Origin: Actinacidiphila guanduensis
Lineage (GTDB): Bacteria > Actinomycetota > Actinomycetes > Streptomycetales > Streptomycetaceae
Reading direction: 5' to 3'
NCBI RefSeq assembly: GCF_900103985.1
Contig: NZ_FNIE01000014.1
Coordinates: 124,001 to 188,000 of the forward strand
Length of the DNA: 64,000 nucleotides
Position numbers and translations under genes: made by a program. The notes below the pieces were generated by a model that made no database searches, was not told where the DNA came from, and saw only the letters and a list, made by a program, of their open reading frames with translations. This document shows, piece after piece, positions 1-8,409 of the stretch (positions are counted from its first letter, which is position 1; each line of letters begins with the position of its first letter).

Positions 1-259
1 ACCGCCGCCTCGCGACTGCCTGAAACGCCGCAGTCGCCCCCCACTCCGAGGAGCGAAGGCGGCGGCACCACCGCGGCGGTCCCCGACACGACGAAGAAGC
101 GCTCCAGCGGGTACACCCAGTATCCGCATGGCCGCGGGCCTTACCCAGGGGTTCCCATCACCTGGGTGGGCGCCACCTCGCTCATCGCGCGCCGCGGGGC
201 GAGCATCGGAAGGGAAGGCGCCCACCGCGCCGACGAACCACCCCGGAGAAAGGCACCCC
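1..259. other. Upstream region of first SDR gene, no gene recognised
   Basis: No convincing gene is visible. Open frames cross this stretch on the plus strand, but they continue antiphase through the following SDR gene and resemble no family. The last bases carry the GGAGAAAGG-type ribosome site of that gene. The left edge could still hold the tail of a gene outside the window. Confidence 0.5.
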
Positions 260-1048
260 ATGTCCACCAGCACTCCCAGGATCGCCCTCGTCACCGGCGG
301 CAACCGCGGACTCGGCCGGGCCGTCGTGGAGGCGCTCGCCGCCGACGGCATCGACGTCGTCTTCACCTACCGCTCGCACGAGGACGAGGCCAAGGAGGTC
401 ACCGAGGCGGTGGCCGCGCTCGGCCGCCGGGCCGAGGCGCTGCAGCTCGACACCACGCAGACCGGCGCCTTCGCGGACTTCGCCGCGACCCTGCGGCAGA
501 AGCTGCGGGACGCCTGGGGCCGCGAGAGCTTCGACATCCTGGTCAACAACGCCGGCTTCTCCGGCAGCACCGTCCTCGGCTCCACCGACGAGGAGACCAT
601 CGACCAGCTCTTCGCCGTCCACTACAAGGGCGTCTACCTGCTCACCCAGGCGCTGGCCACCGCGCCCGAGGGCAGCACGCCGCTGCTGGCCGACGGCGGC
701 CGGGTGGTGAACCTGTCCACGGGTCTGGCCCGCTTCGTCACCAAGCCGTACGCCGTGTACGCGTCGATGAAGGGCGCCGTGGAGGTGCTGACCCGCTACT
801 GGGCCGCCGAACTGGGCGAGCGCGGCATCAGCGTCAACACCATCGCCCCCGGGCCGGTGGCCACCGACTTCGCCGGCGGCTACCTGCGGGCCAGCGACGA
901 GGTCCAGCAGGCCATGACCGGCATGACCGCCCTGGGCCGGATCGCCCACGCCGAGGACATCGGCCCGGCGGTGGCCGCGCTGGTCTCCGAGGGCACCGCC
1001 TGGATCACCGGCCAGCGGATCGAGGCCAGCGGCGGCTTCCGCCTCTGA
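260..1048 (+). CDS. SDR family NAD(P)-dependent oxidoreductase
   Basis: A 262-residue classical short-chain dehydrogenase, expected to be a cytosolic NAD(P)H-dependent ketone or alcohol oxidoreductase. The cofactor motif TGGNRGLG lies near residues 12-19, NNAG near 99-102, and the active-site pair appears as Tyr in AVYASMK with Lys four residues later. The C-terminal ITGQRIEASGG block is typical of FabG-like members. I chose the ATG at 260 because GGAGAAAGG precedes it; an earlier in-frame ATG at 128 would add an unlike, Pro/Arg-rich extension. It is followed after 73 bases by a tautomerase gene, so the two may be co-transcribed. The substrate cannot be told from sequence. Confidence 0.9.
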   Translation: MSTSTPRIALVTGGNRGLGRAVVEALAADGIDVVFTYRSHEDEAKEVTEAVAALGRRAEALQLDTTQTGAFADFAATLRQKLRDAWGRESFDILVNNAGFSGSTVLGSTDEETIDQLFAVHYKGVYLLTQALATAPEGSTPLLADGGRVVNLSTGLARFVTKPYAVYASMKGAVEVLTRYWAAELGERGISVNTIAPGPVATDFAGGYLRASDEVQQAMTGMTALGRIAHAEDIGPAVAALVSEGTAWITGQRIEASGGFRL

Positions 1049-1121
1049 GCCGGCCCGTACGGCCCCATCGCCCCTCCCTGCACGACCCCAGGACCGCTCC
1101 CCGTACCGAAGGAGACCCGCC

Positions 1122-1340
1122 ATGCCGTTCGCCCACTTCAAGGTGCCCGCGGGCACGCTGACCGCCGAGCAGAAGAAGCAGATCGTCGACCGCACCACCG
1201 ACCTGTACGCCGAGATCTACGGTGAGCGGGCCCGCCCCACCACCCTGGTCCTGGTGGACGAGGTCCCCGACGGCGGCTGGGGCATCGGCGGCACGGTGCT
1301 CACCAAAGCCATGCTGACCGGCGAGCCGGGCACCCCGTGA
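1122..1340 (+). CDS. 4-oxalocrotonate tautomerase family protein
   Basis: A 72-residue protein of the usual size for the tautomerase superfamily. It begins Met-Pro, so removal of Met exposes the N-terminal proline that these enzymes use as catalytic base. The TAEQKKQIVDRTTDL helix and the later VLVDEVPDGGWGIGG stretch are the other family hallmarks. An AAGGAGA site precedes the ATG. It lies just after an SDR gene and before a hairpin terminator, suggesting a two-gene unit. The natural substrate is unknown; many actinobacterial members are annotated only as keto-enol isomerases. Confidence 0.88.
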   Translation: MPFAHFKVPAGTLTAEQKKQIVDRTTDLYAEIYGERARPTTLVLVDEVPDGGWGIGGTVLTKAMLTGEPGTP

Positions 1341-1352
1341 CGCCCACCCCCG

Positions 1353-1387
1353 GGGTGCGGGCCGCCTGTTCCGGGCGCCCCGCACCC
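1353..1387 (+). terminator. Hairpin terminator after the SDR-tautomerase pair
   Basis: GGGTGCGGG at 1353-1361 pairs perfectly with CCCGCACCC at 1379-1387 across a 17-base loop, 12 bases after the tautomerase stop. There is no U-run, which is common for Streptomyces terminators. Confidence 0.6.
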
Positions 1388-1701
1388 GCGGCGTGACCGC
1401 GACGGCCCGCACCGTACCCGCACGACCGCCGAGCCGGGGCACAGCTGCCCGCTGCCAGCGGGCGGTGCCGGTCCATACGATCGCCCGCGCCGCGGGTGGC
1501 GGCTCGATGGCCGCCCGGCGCTCATCTGCTGCCCGGAACCGACCGTATGCCCCGGAGGCTCGCAGGGGCCGTCCGGCAGGGGGCGAGGCCCGTGCGGCGC
1601 TTCCGGCCGGGAGCGTCAAACCTTCGGCGTCGCGTTTCCCGCGCCCGGCGGCGGTCAGGCGAGGGTGGTACGCAGAGCGTCGACCGATGGGAGGCGGCAC
1701 C
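1388..1701. other. Intergenic region, no gene seen
   Basis: Open frames cross this stretch but show no family resemblance. The last bases contain the GGGAGGCGG ribosome site for the small acidic protein that follows. A promoter for that protein is expected here, but no clear -35/-10 pair stands out. Confidence 0.4.
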
Positions 1702-1902
1702 ATGACCGGCCACGACGAGCAGCACCGTAAGGCCCGCGAGGACCACGGGAACCGTGAGCACGCGGAGCGGGAGGAGACCGAGCAGGACGAGGGGCGGCGG
1801 GTCGTCGACAAGAGCGTGCCGACGCCTGAAGGGCTCACCTCGCCGGACGAGACGGTGGACGACGCCCCCGCGGAGCCCCGGCAGTCGAAGGACTACGCCT
1901 GA
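1702..1902 (+). CDS. Small highly charged hypothetical protein
   Basis: A 66-residue, very hydrophilic protein. The N-terminal half is rich in His, Glu, Arg and Asp (EQHRKAREDHGNREHAEREE), the C-terminal half is acidic and Pro-containing, and there is no hydrophobic core. It is probably disordered. The ATG at 1702 has GGGAGGCGG at good spacing. I do not recognise a family; small charged proteins of this kind are common in Streptomyces stress regions. Codon use is normal for the genome, which supports translation. Confidence 0.6.
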   Translation: MTGHDEQHRKAREDHGNREHAEREETEQDEGRRVVDKSVPTPEGLTSPDETVDDAPAEPRQSKDYA

Positions 1903-2151
1903 GGGTGAGGGCCACCTGTCAGGGCGGCCTCGGGGCCGGGTCCGTGCGCCCGCGGAAGGTGGGGCTGCCTGTCCGGGCGGGCCGCCTTCGCTGCCGGGCT
2001 TCGTACGTCCGCGGAGGGTGACTGGGGGCGGGCCGTGCAGGGGGCGGGGACGTATCACGGCGCCACCGTCCTGGGGCCGTGTCACAACCCCGGCCCCGCC
2101 GTCACCCGTGCACCGCCCCCCTGCTCGCTTCCCCGCGCTCCCTCACGCCCC

Positions 2152-2652
2152 TCACCCCGCGAAGACCTCGGCGGCCCGCCGCACGCGCAGCTCCTGCAAG
2201 GTCTCGGACTGGGTCCGGGCCCGCTCCAGGAGGGTGTCGATGCGGTCGGGGTCCAGGCGCGGGTCGGTGTCGGCCAGCTCCCGCAGGGTCCGCCAGCCCG
2301 ACGCCTTCCCCTCCACGCCGAGCCGCATCGCCTCCAGCTCCAGCAGTGAGCTGAGCGGCGAACGGCGCACCACGTAGCCGTTCGACTTCAGCCGCCCGGC
2401 CTTCTCGCCCGCCCACCCGAGCAGCATCTTGTACCGCCGTATGGGGATTCCGAGCCGGCGCATGATGTCCTGCAGGGCCCGCGCGTCCTCGGCCACCTCG
2501 GCGGCCAGACGCCCCAGCTCCCTTGCCCCGCTGGCGCCGCGCTGCGAGCGCGCGATGCGGCGGGCGAGGTCCCGCCCGCCGGTCGCCCCCGCGAGATGGT
2601 CGTTGAGGTAGATCGCCAGCAACTCGTCAGCCGTCCCGGCCGAGCCATTCAT
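2152..2652 (-). CDS. Conserved helical hypothetical protein
   Basis: A 166-residue protein predicted to be mostly alpha-helical, with long amphipathic stretches (residues about 5-60 and 115-160) and a central basic segment IPIRRYKMLLGWAGEKAGRLKSNGYVV. No Cys, signal peptide or membrane segment is present. It resembles unnamed Streptomyces proteins that carry the RYK-LLGWAGEKAGRLK block, but I cannot assign a function. The ATG at 2652 has GGAGGG nearby. It is divergent from the small charged protein and co-oriented with the phosphoribosyltransferase fusion upstream, 218 bases away. Confidence 0.75.
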   Translation of the reverse strand: MNGSAGTADELLAIYLNDHLAGATGGRDLARRIARSQRGASGARELGRLAAEVAEDARALQDIMRRLGIPIRRYKMLLGWAGEKAGRLKSNGYVVRRSPLSSLLELEAMRLGVEGKASGWRTLRELADTDPRLDPDRIDTLLERARTQSETLQELRVRRAAEVFAG

Positions 2653-2870
2653 CAGCGGCCCTCCGCGTCCTCAAGGCAGCAGCACCCCACCGCCGCACGC
2701 CTCCGCGGGTACCCCGCCCCGCCCCGCCGAACCCGCCCCTGAACAGACACCTGGCCCCCTGGGGGCACGAGGAACGGCGCGACCGACCACCCACCGACCC
2801 GCAGCCGGCAAGGCGCCCAGCGGGGCACACACGCCGGCACCCCCCTTCCCCGCGGAGCGCGGAGCGGTCC

Positions 2871-4169
2871 TCACCCGCGGAGCGAGGCCGCGGACGGGGC
2901 CATGTGGGACGTGAACCAGTCGCGCGCCAGGTCCGCGGCCTGCTCCAGCGTGCCGGGCTCCTCGAAGAGGTGCGTGGCGCCGGGGACGACCGCGAGGTCG
3001 CTCTCGCAGTGAAGGCGCGCCTGGGCGGCACGGTTGAGCGCGAGCACCTCGCGGTCGTTGCCGCCGACGATCAGCAGCGTGGGCGCCGTCACCGCCGCCA
3101 GCGCGGGTCCGGCCAGGTCGGGCCGGCCACTGCGCGAGACGACCGCGGCCACCCGGCCGTCCGCCTCCGCGGCGGCCCGCAGCGCCGCCGCGGCTCCCGT
3201 ACTGGCGCCGAAGTAGCCGAGCGCGAGCCCGTCGGCGGCGCGCATCGCGCGCACCTCGGCGGTGGCCCGGGCGAGGCGGCGGGCGAGCAGCGCGGTGTCG
3301 AAGACGTTGCCGCGGTCGGCGGCCTCGTCCTCGGTGAGCAGGTCGAACAGGAAGGTGCCCAGGCCCGCCCGGTTCAGCCCGGCGGCGACGAACCGGTTGC
3401 GCGGGCTGCGCCTGCTGCTCCCGCTGCCGTGGGCGAACAGGACGATCCCCGTCGCGCCCTCCGGCACCGTCAGCCGCCCGCGCAGCACCGCCGTACCGGC
3501 CCGCAGCTCCACCTCCCGGTCGGTGGCCGACGAACGGGCGGCGGCCTCGTCCAAACAGGCGGCGACCTCCTCGTCGTCGGTCTGCGTGAAATCGGCGTAG
3601 AACTGGCCGATCGCGTGGAACTCGCGCGGGGTGTACGGGCAGACCAGCGCGTCGGCGTCGCCGCCCATCCGGTCGGCCCAGTCCTGCGGTGCCACCGGGA
3701 CCGCGGCGACGATCCGGGCCGCTCCCCTGGCGCGGGCGATCCGGCAGGCCGCGCGGGCGGTGGAACCGGTGGCGACGCCGTCGTCCACCACCAGGACGGT
3801 GCGGCCCTCCAGCGGTACGGCCTGCCGGTCGCGGCGGTAGCGCCGGGCGCGCCGCTCCAGCTCGATCCGCTCGCCGGCCTCGACCTCGGCGATGTCGTCG
3901 GGGCCGACGGCGGTCGCGCGCAGCACATCGGGGTTGACCACCCGCACCCCGCCCTCGCCGATGGCCCCCATCGCCAGTTCGGGCTGGTACGGCACGCCGA
4001 GCTTGCGCACGAGGCAGACGTCGAGCGGCGCCCGCAGCTCGCGCGCGACCTCCGCGGCGACCGGCACCCCGCCCCTGGGCAGTCCGAGCACCACCACCCC
4101 GCGCCCCGCGAACTCCTCCAGCCGACCGGCCAGTTGCCGCCCGGCGTCACGCCGATCCAGAAAGAACAC
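2871..4169 (-). CDS. Phosphoribosyltransferase-dienelactone hydrolase fusion
   Basis: A 432-residue two-domain protein. Residues 1-210 form a type I phosphoribosyltransferase fold with the LPRGGVPVA block near 30-38 and the PRPP loop VLVVDDGVATGST at about 125-137. Residues 225-425 form an alpha/beta hydrolase with the oxyanion motif FAHGSGSSRRSPRN, a likely nucleophile Ser323 in GASTG, Asp372 in GGND and His400 in ATHLFEE. Start GTG at 4169 follows GGAGG. Fused proteins of this build occur in mycobacteria, where one is linked to the DosR dormancy response. Whether the two domains act on one pathway is unknown. Confidence 0.85.
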   Translation of the reverse strand: MFFLDRRDAGRQLAGRLEEFAGRGVVVLGLPRGGVPVAAEVARELRAPLDVCLVRKLGVPYQPELAMGAIGEGGVRVVNPDVLRATAVGPDDIAEVEAGERIELERRARRYRRDRQAVPLEGRTVLVVDDGVATGSTARAACRIARARGAARIVAAVPVAPQDWADRMGGDADALVCPYTPREFHAIGQFYADFTQTDDEEVAACLDEAAARSSATDREVELRAGTAVLRGRLTVPEGATGIVLFAHGSGSSRRSPRNRFVAAGLNRAGLGTFLFDLLTEDEAADRGNVFDTALLARRLARATAEVRAMRAADGLALGYFGASTGAAAALRAAAEADGRVAAVVSRSGRPDLAGPALAAVTAPTLLIVGGNDREVLALNRAAQARLHCESDLAVVPGATHLFEEPGTLEQAADLARDWFTSHMAPSAASLRG

Positions 4170-4423
4170 GATCCGGCCTCCTCACCACGGGGACGGCCCA
4201 CCGGGCACGCGCCCGTCCTTCCATCCTCGCGCGCCGCCCCGCCCGACGCGCGTGCGCAGCGGCACTCTCCCGTACGAGAGGCGCGGCGGCCGTGGGGGTT
4301 CGTCGGGCAACCCTTCGCGTCTGCACGCCGCACACCTCCCGGCCGAGCGGCCCCCTTGCCTGAAACGGCCCCGGAGCCCTCCCAGCCCAGGGCGCGGCGA
4401 TCGCTTAGGGCACGGTACGCAAA

Positions 4424-4444
4424 GGGGCGCGGGGAACTGCGCGC
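4424..4444. repeat. Streptomyces-type dispersed intergenic repeat
   Basis: The core GCGCGGGGAACTGCGCG lies in an otherwise gene-free stretch (4170-4505). From memory, this core with its GGGG lead-in is one of the commonest short intergenic repeats in Streptomyces chromosomes, usually near gene ends. The rest of 4170-4505 shows no gene. The repeat lies next to a decayed MBL-fold gene and may act as that gene's terminator hairpin. Confidence 0.55.
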
Positions 4445-4505
4445 GCAATCGGTACGCTCGCGCGCTTCGTCACCGGCCCGAAGAGGCAGCTCGGTCCGCC
4501 CCGGG

Positions 4506-4926
4506 CTACCGGCGGGCACCGCACCCGGGAACCGCTCTGGCGAGGAACGCACGGAAGCACTCCCCCTCCGCCCCCGTGAGCGGGCCCGGGGCGAAGACGA
4601 CCGTTCTCACAGGTACGCGCGGGATGCGTGCGAGGGTGTCCCGACCCGTACCGAAGCCGCCGCGGTGGAACAGCGCGCCGCCCCTGAACAGCGTGCCGCT
4701 CGGCTTGTGGAGCAGGACGACGTGCCCGGGCGAGTGCCCAGGAGCGCGGACGGCCCGCGGTACCGCCGCTGCCCTCGATCGCCTCACCGTCGCACACGGT
4801 GGCGTCGGCCTCGAAGGGGATCCAGTACAGCTTCGGCAGGCGGTCCACCGGCCGCCCGAGCCACCTGGACAGCAGTCCGAACCGCCCGCGGCGGCACCCC
4901 GCCACGAGCAGGCCGGCAGCGAGCAC
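4506..4926 (-). pseudogene. Decayed MBL-fold metallo-hydrolase
   Basis: Two reading frames together spell the C-terminal half of a metallo-beta-lactamase-fold hydrolase. The first frame (from 4926) reads RRGRFGLLSRWLGRPVDR...LYWIPFEAD...DGEAIEGSGG. After a shift near 4758-4770 the second frame reads RAPGHSPGHVVLLHKPSGTLF...ALFHRGG and ends at 4506. The N-terminal half with the HxHxDH metal site is absent; an in-frame stop lies at 4951-4953. The usual metal-bridging Asp of the GDALF motif reads GGALF. Truncation, frameshift and loss of a metal ligand all argue for a dead gene rather than a sequencing slip. Confidence 0.7.
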
Positions 4927-5102
4927 GAAGGGATCTTCGCGGCCCGCGCATCAGCCCAACATGTAAGCGCCGCACATCTCTTGGCGGACGGCCCCTCCAA
5001 CAGCCGCTCGGCCTTCCCCCACTACCTGCCGGATCGCGATGAGGGCACATTGGGGGTTGTGACCCCTATTGCGATGTGCGCGTGCAGGTCGATACTCACG
5101 CT

Positions 5103-5648
5103 ATGGAGATGGTGGTCCACCCCGAGTCAGGTTTGAGCAAGGCCACGTGGACGGAGCGGGACCTCGACGCGATGTCGTTCGACTCGTGCCAGATCCACGC
5201 CCTCGCCGTCACCGATGACGAGGGCCCGCCCGACGGCCTGAGCCCCGAGGAGTTCCTCGAGCAGAGCGACATCGACGACACAGCACCGTCGGCCGTGCAA
5301 CTGCACCTCGACCTCGATTACATCGTGCGCCGGGTCGAGCCGCCGACACCCTGGCGGGACGTCAATTTCTGGGTCTCACCGGCCACGCTGGTCTTCGACT
5401 GCATGGACCCGATATCGGGCGATCTGCACTCCATGCGGCTGCCCCCGCAGATGAGGAGGCTGCAACGGGTAGGACCGACGCACCCCGGCAGCTCGACGTG
5501 GTGGCACCTGGAGGGCGACGGCTTCCTCCTGAAGTTCAAGGCCTGGGGTTTCACCCTGCACCTGCGCCAACCACCGCGCTACGGCAGGCGAGTGCTCCGG
5601 ATGGCCGACCGCGGAGGGATCAGCTTCGAACGGCGCTCCTTCGCCTAG
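5103..5648 (+). CDS. Conserved hypothetical protein (immunity-like size, unknown)
   Basis: About 181 residues if translation starts at the ATG at 5103; an in-frame ATG at 5076 is also possible and neither has a strong ribosome site. The sequence begins with a WTERDLDAMSFDSCQIHAL block and continues with LHLDLDYIVRRVEP, FWVSPATLVFDC and WHLEGDGFLLKFKAWGFTLHLRQPP, an alternating pattern suggesting a beta-rich fold. It resembles unnamed Streptomyces proteins with a W-DxM-WHDCxxHxL start. No signal or membrane segment is present and no function can be assigned. GC at third positions is slightly lower than in neighbours. Confidence 0.7.
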   Translation: MEMVVHPESGLSKATWTERDLDAMSFDSCQIHALAVTDDEGPPDGLSPEEFLEQSDIDDTAPSAVQLHLDLDYIVRRVEPPTPWRDVNFWVSPATLVFDCMDPISGDLHSMRLPPQMRRLQRVGPTHPGSSTWWHLEGDGFLLKFKAWGFTLHLRQPPRYGRRVLRMADRGGISFERRSFA

Positions 5649-5685
5649 AACTCCAGCCGCGGGTCGTGAACTTGCCGGTCGGTGT

Positions 5686-5701
5686 GCCGAAGCGCTTCGG
5701 C
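5686..5701. terminator. 16-bp perfect palindrome between convergent genes
   Basis: GCCGAAGCGCTTCGGC is perfectly self-complementary and would form a six-base-pair hairpin with a GCGC loop on either strand. It lies 37 bases after the plus-strand gene and about 53 bases past the minus-strand membrane protein gene, the place for a shared terminator. No U-run is present. Confidence 0.45.
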
Positions 5702-5754
5702 GGGCGGATGACCGTTCGACCGTTTGAGTCAGCACGGCTCGTCGGGCGCCATGC

Positions 5755-6249
5755 TCACGGTGGTGACGGCTGCTGCCGGCGGCGCGCAAGGCCGGTCCAC
5801 AACCACGCCTGACGGCGGGTACGACCCTCGATGTCAGCGCTGCGCACGGCGGCCACCACCGTCATCACCGGCCATGCGAGCACGGTCACCACTATCTCAA
5901 GGGGCCCGAAGTCCGTGCCCAGCGCCACGGCCACGATCTCCGCGGGGAACACCACGGCCGCCAGCAATCCCCCTACGAGGGCGGGCACCCATGCGCGGCT
6001 GCCGACGGCCCGCCGGGATACGAGAGCCAGCCCGCCACCGATGACCACCCCCATCACGGCGCCCGCCGCCGAACTTCCGACGAGGAGTATCCCGCCGTCA
6101 CGGAGAGCAATCAGCGCGGCCTGCGTGCTGCCTCTTGCCAGGAGAGCGAGCGCGACCCCGAAGGCGAAGATGGCCCAGAGCCCTCCCGGAACGCCTGCCA
6201 TCAGCAGGCCGACTCTCATACCGCGGCCCAGCGCTTCGCGCCTCTTCAT
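5755..6249 (-). CDS. Small integral membrane protein, unknown
   Basis: About 164 residues with four hydrophobic segments (roughly residues 12-37, 47-75, 86-108 and 113-133), a basic N-terminus (MKRREALGRGMR) and a basic C-terminal tail, consistent with a four-pass inner-membrane protein with cytosolic ends. No recognised family motif. The ATG at 6249 is chosen; a GTG two codons upstream (6255) is equally possible. It converges with the hypothetical gene at 5103 and is divergent from the GNAT gene that follows. Confidence 0.65.
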   Translation of the reverse strand: MKRREALGRGMRVGLLMAGVPGGLWAIFAFGVALALLARGSTQAALIALRDGGILLVGSSAAGAVMGVVIGGGLALVSRRAVGSRAWVPALVGGLLAAVVFPAEIVAVALGTDFGPLEIVVTVLAWPVMTVVAAVRSADIEGRTRRQAWLWTGLARRRQQPSPP

Positions 6250-6421
6250 AGGCACACGTCTACCACCAGCGAGAGACGAACGCCCAGGGGACGGCCACCG
6301 CCAGCACGCTCAGCTCCCCGGCCGCCAGTACACCGGCACCGCGGACAGGACCGCGAACTCCCAGGTCGCCCTCCACCTCGTCCATGCCGGCGGACACGGA
6401 CACCCAGCGGTGCACCACCAG

Positions 6422-7099
6422 ATGTTCTCTAACCTCGACGGCGTGACGATCGATCCCCTGCTCACGCTGTTCCACCGCGCGGCCGACGGCCGGTTCCCGC
6501 CCGCGGACGGCCGGGTTACCGTGCTTCCGTCACTGCCGGGCGGGTTGGAGTGCTCCGTCGCCTTCACCGGGCACGCCGTCATCTCCACCGCCCTGCCCGA
6601 GGAGGAGGTTCTCACGCAGCGGCCCGACGGCTACGGCGGTTCGCTCGCGCCCGACTTCCTGCGGTTCCTCGCCGGGCCCGCCGGGCGGATCGGCACGCTG
6701 GACGCCGTCCTCGTCGCGCGAGGCACCTCCAACGCGGCCGATGCGGCGCGGCAGTTGCCCGTACGCCTCGACGCCGAGGACCACCAACGGGTCCGCCACG
6801 CGCGCGACCTCCGTACCGACGTTCGCGTCCACGGTGACGCACGCGGCCTCGTCACGCTCGCCAACGGCCTCGCCGGACGGCGGGAGTTGAGCATCGAACT
6901 CGCCGACCCCGCCAACGCCTCCCGCGGCCGGGGCCGTTCGCTCCTGCGGGACGCCCTCGCCCTGGTACCCGCCGGCGAACCGGTCTTCGCCGCCGTCTCC
7001 CCCGGCAACGCCCGCTCCCTGCGCGCCTTCCTGGCGGCCGGCTTCACCCCGCTGGGCAGCGAGGTCATCCTGCGTCCGCAGCGGCCCTCCTCACCCTGA
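6422..7099 (+). CDS. GNAT-family N-acetyltransferase-like protein
   Basis: About 225 residues. The C-terminal part carries the acyl-CoA loop region (RGRGRSLLRDALALVPAGEPVFAAVSPGNARSLRAFLAAGFTPLGSEVILRP), the GNAT motif A/B arrangement. The N-terminal DPLLTLFHRAADGRFPPADGRV...PSLPGGLECSVAFTGHAVI block marks a group common in Streptomyces. It probably acetylates a small molecule or protein; the target is unknown. Start is uncertain: ATG at 6422 or GTG at 6443 (just before IDPLL, which fits the conserved start better); neither has a clear ribosome site. Confidence 0.75.
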   Translation: MFSNLDGVTIDPLLTLFHRAADGRFPPADGRVTVLPSLPGGLECSVAFTGHAVISTALPEEEVLTQRPDGYGGSLAPDFLRFLAGPAGRIGTLDAVLVARGTSNAADAARQLPVRLDAEDHQRVRHARDLRTDVRVHGDARGLVTLANGLAGRRELSIELADPANASRGRGRSLLRDALALVPAGEPVFAAVSPGNARSLRAFLAAGFTPLGSEVILRPQRPSSP

Positions 7100-7328
7100 C
7101 GGGTCTCAATAAGGCGATGCCCGACACCCGTTGGACGGGTGGGGGTCGAGAAACCGAACTCTCCCTGGGAGCAGGGCCGTTCGCGTACGGCTGCCTCGCC
7201 AGCGGGCTCGCGCCCCGCTGCGGCCGGGAGGCGGCACAGCGAGAGCCCGCGGCTCCGTCTCCCGGCGCCCCCGCCGTCTGCCGCGCCCACCCCGCGCTCG
7301 CCCCTCCGAGTCATCCCACCGAGAGGTT

Positions 7329-7348
7329 AGTTGGTTTTTCGAACCCAC
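7329..7348. promoter_or_regulatory. Candidate HxlR operator, copy 1
   Basis: AGTTGGTTTTTCGAACCCAC contains GGTT and AACC half-sites and shares both ends (AGTTGGTT and TCGAAyCCAC) with a site in front of the nearby HxlR gene. It lies 87 bases upstream of the oxidoreductase gene at 7435, in an AT-richer pocket of the 335-base gap 7100-7434, which otherwise shows no gene. The reading as an operator is inference. Confidence 0.5.
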
Positions 7349-7434
7349 TGTGCCATGATCGGCACCTCCGGCACCAAGCCGGAACCCGGAAGCCCGGAAA
7401 CCGGGAACCGAACCCGAACCCGCAGGAGACCGGC

Positions 7435-7875
7435 ATGACCACGCTGCAGGACTTCGCCCGGCTCGCCGGCGCCGAGCAGGGCCTCGGTACGGTCTCCACC
7501 CTGCGCGCCGACGGCACCGTCCAGTCCTCCGTGGTGAACCTCGCGGTCACCGCGCACCCTCTCGACGGCACCGAGGCCGTGGCCTTCGTGACGTACGGCA
7601 AGGTCAAGCTCGCCAACCTCCGGGTCCGCCCGCGCCTCGCGCTGAACGTACGGTCCGGCTGGCGCTGGGCCACCGTGGAGGGCACCGCCGCGATCATCGG
7701 CCCCGACGACCCGCACCCGGACGTGGACGCGGAGCGGCTGCGCCTGATGCTGCGGGAGATCTTCACCGCCGCGGGCGGCACGCACGAGGACTGGGCCGAG
7801 TACGACCGCGTCATGGCCGCCGACCGCCGCGCGGCTGTCCTGGTCCGCCCGGAACGGGTCTACGGCAACAGCTGA
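7435..7875 (+). CDS. PPOX-class F420/FMN-dependent oxidoreductase
   Basis: A 146-residue protein with the split beta-barrel flavin/F420-binding fold. Visible blocks are LGTVSTLRADGTVQSSVVNLAV near residues 18-40, VAFVTYGKVKLANLRVRPRLALNV around 55-78, and WRWATVEGTAAI. These match pyridoxamine-phosphate-oxidase-like F420-binding proteins of actinobacteria, typically about 140 residues. The ATG at 7435 has AGGAGA. It probably uses F420 or FMN to reduce a small molecule. A candidate HxlR site lies upstream and the regulator gene is just downstream on the opposite strand, suggesting joint control. Confidence 0.85.
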   Translation: MTTLQDFARLAGAEQGLGTVSTLRADGTVQSSVVNLAVTAHPLDGTEAVAFVTYGKVKLANLRVRPRLALNVRSGWRWATVEGTAAIIGPDDPHPDVDAERLRLMLREIFTAAGGTHEDWAEYDRVMAADRRAAVLVRPERVYGNS

Positions 7876-7918
7876 ACTCGGCGGCCGGGGCAGGCCCGCC
7901 CTCGCCGGGACCCGAACC

Positions 7919-8389
7919 TCAACGGCTGCCGCCCGGCGCACCTTCCGCCCGCACGCCGTCCCCATGCGCGGCTTCCGCCGTCCGCGCAGCTCCCCCTCGC
8001 ACGGCTCCCGCCCGACCCGTTCGCGCACCTTCCCCCCGTACGGCCTCGCGCCGCTGCGGTGTCGCATGCCGCTCCCCCCACGCGTGCAGCGCGCCCAGTA
8101 CGGGCGCCAGGTCCTCACCCGCCGCCGTCAGCACGTACTCGTCGCGCGGCGGGCGGTCGCAGTAGCGGCGGCGGGCGATCACGCCCGCTTCCTCCAGCTT
8201 GCGCAGCCGCAGCGCCAGCGTCTCCCGCGGGGCGCCCGTGTTGATCTGGATGTCCTTGAAGCGGTGCACGCCGAAGCCCAGCTCGCGCAGCACGAGCAGG
8301 CTCCACCGCTCCCCGACGACGTCGAGCGCGTCGGCGATGGAGCACACCCGGGGAGCCCCGAGATTGGTCGATTCGCTTCTCTGACTCAC
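7919..8389 (-). CDS. HxlR-type winged-helix transcriptional regulator
   Basis: About 156 residues starting at GTG 8389; an upstream in-frame start at 8464 would run through the operator candidate and is less likely. The HxlR domain occupies residues 14-105: Cys16, then SIADALDVVGERWSLLVLREL, RFKDI, APRETLALRLRKLEEAGVI and a wing RRRYCDRPPRDEYVLTAAG. Cys16 is the conserved N-terminal cysteine used for redox or electrophile sensing in several HxlR proteins. The C-terminal 50 residues are Ala/Gly/Arg-rich and probably disordered. It is divergent from an SDR gene and faces the PPOX gene. Confidence 0.88.
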   Translation of the reverse strand: MSQRSESTNLGAPRVCSIADALDVVGERWSLLVLRELGFGVHRFKDIQINTGAPRETLALRLRKLEEAGVIARRRYCDRPPRDEYVLTAAGEDLAPVLGALHAWGERHATPQRREAVRGEGARTGRAGAVRGGAARTAEAAHGDGVRAEGAPGGSR

Positions 8390-8409
8390 GGTGCTATCGT
8401 AACGCGTAG

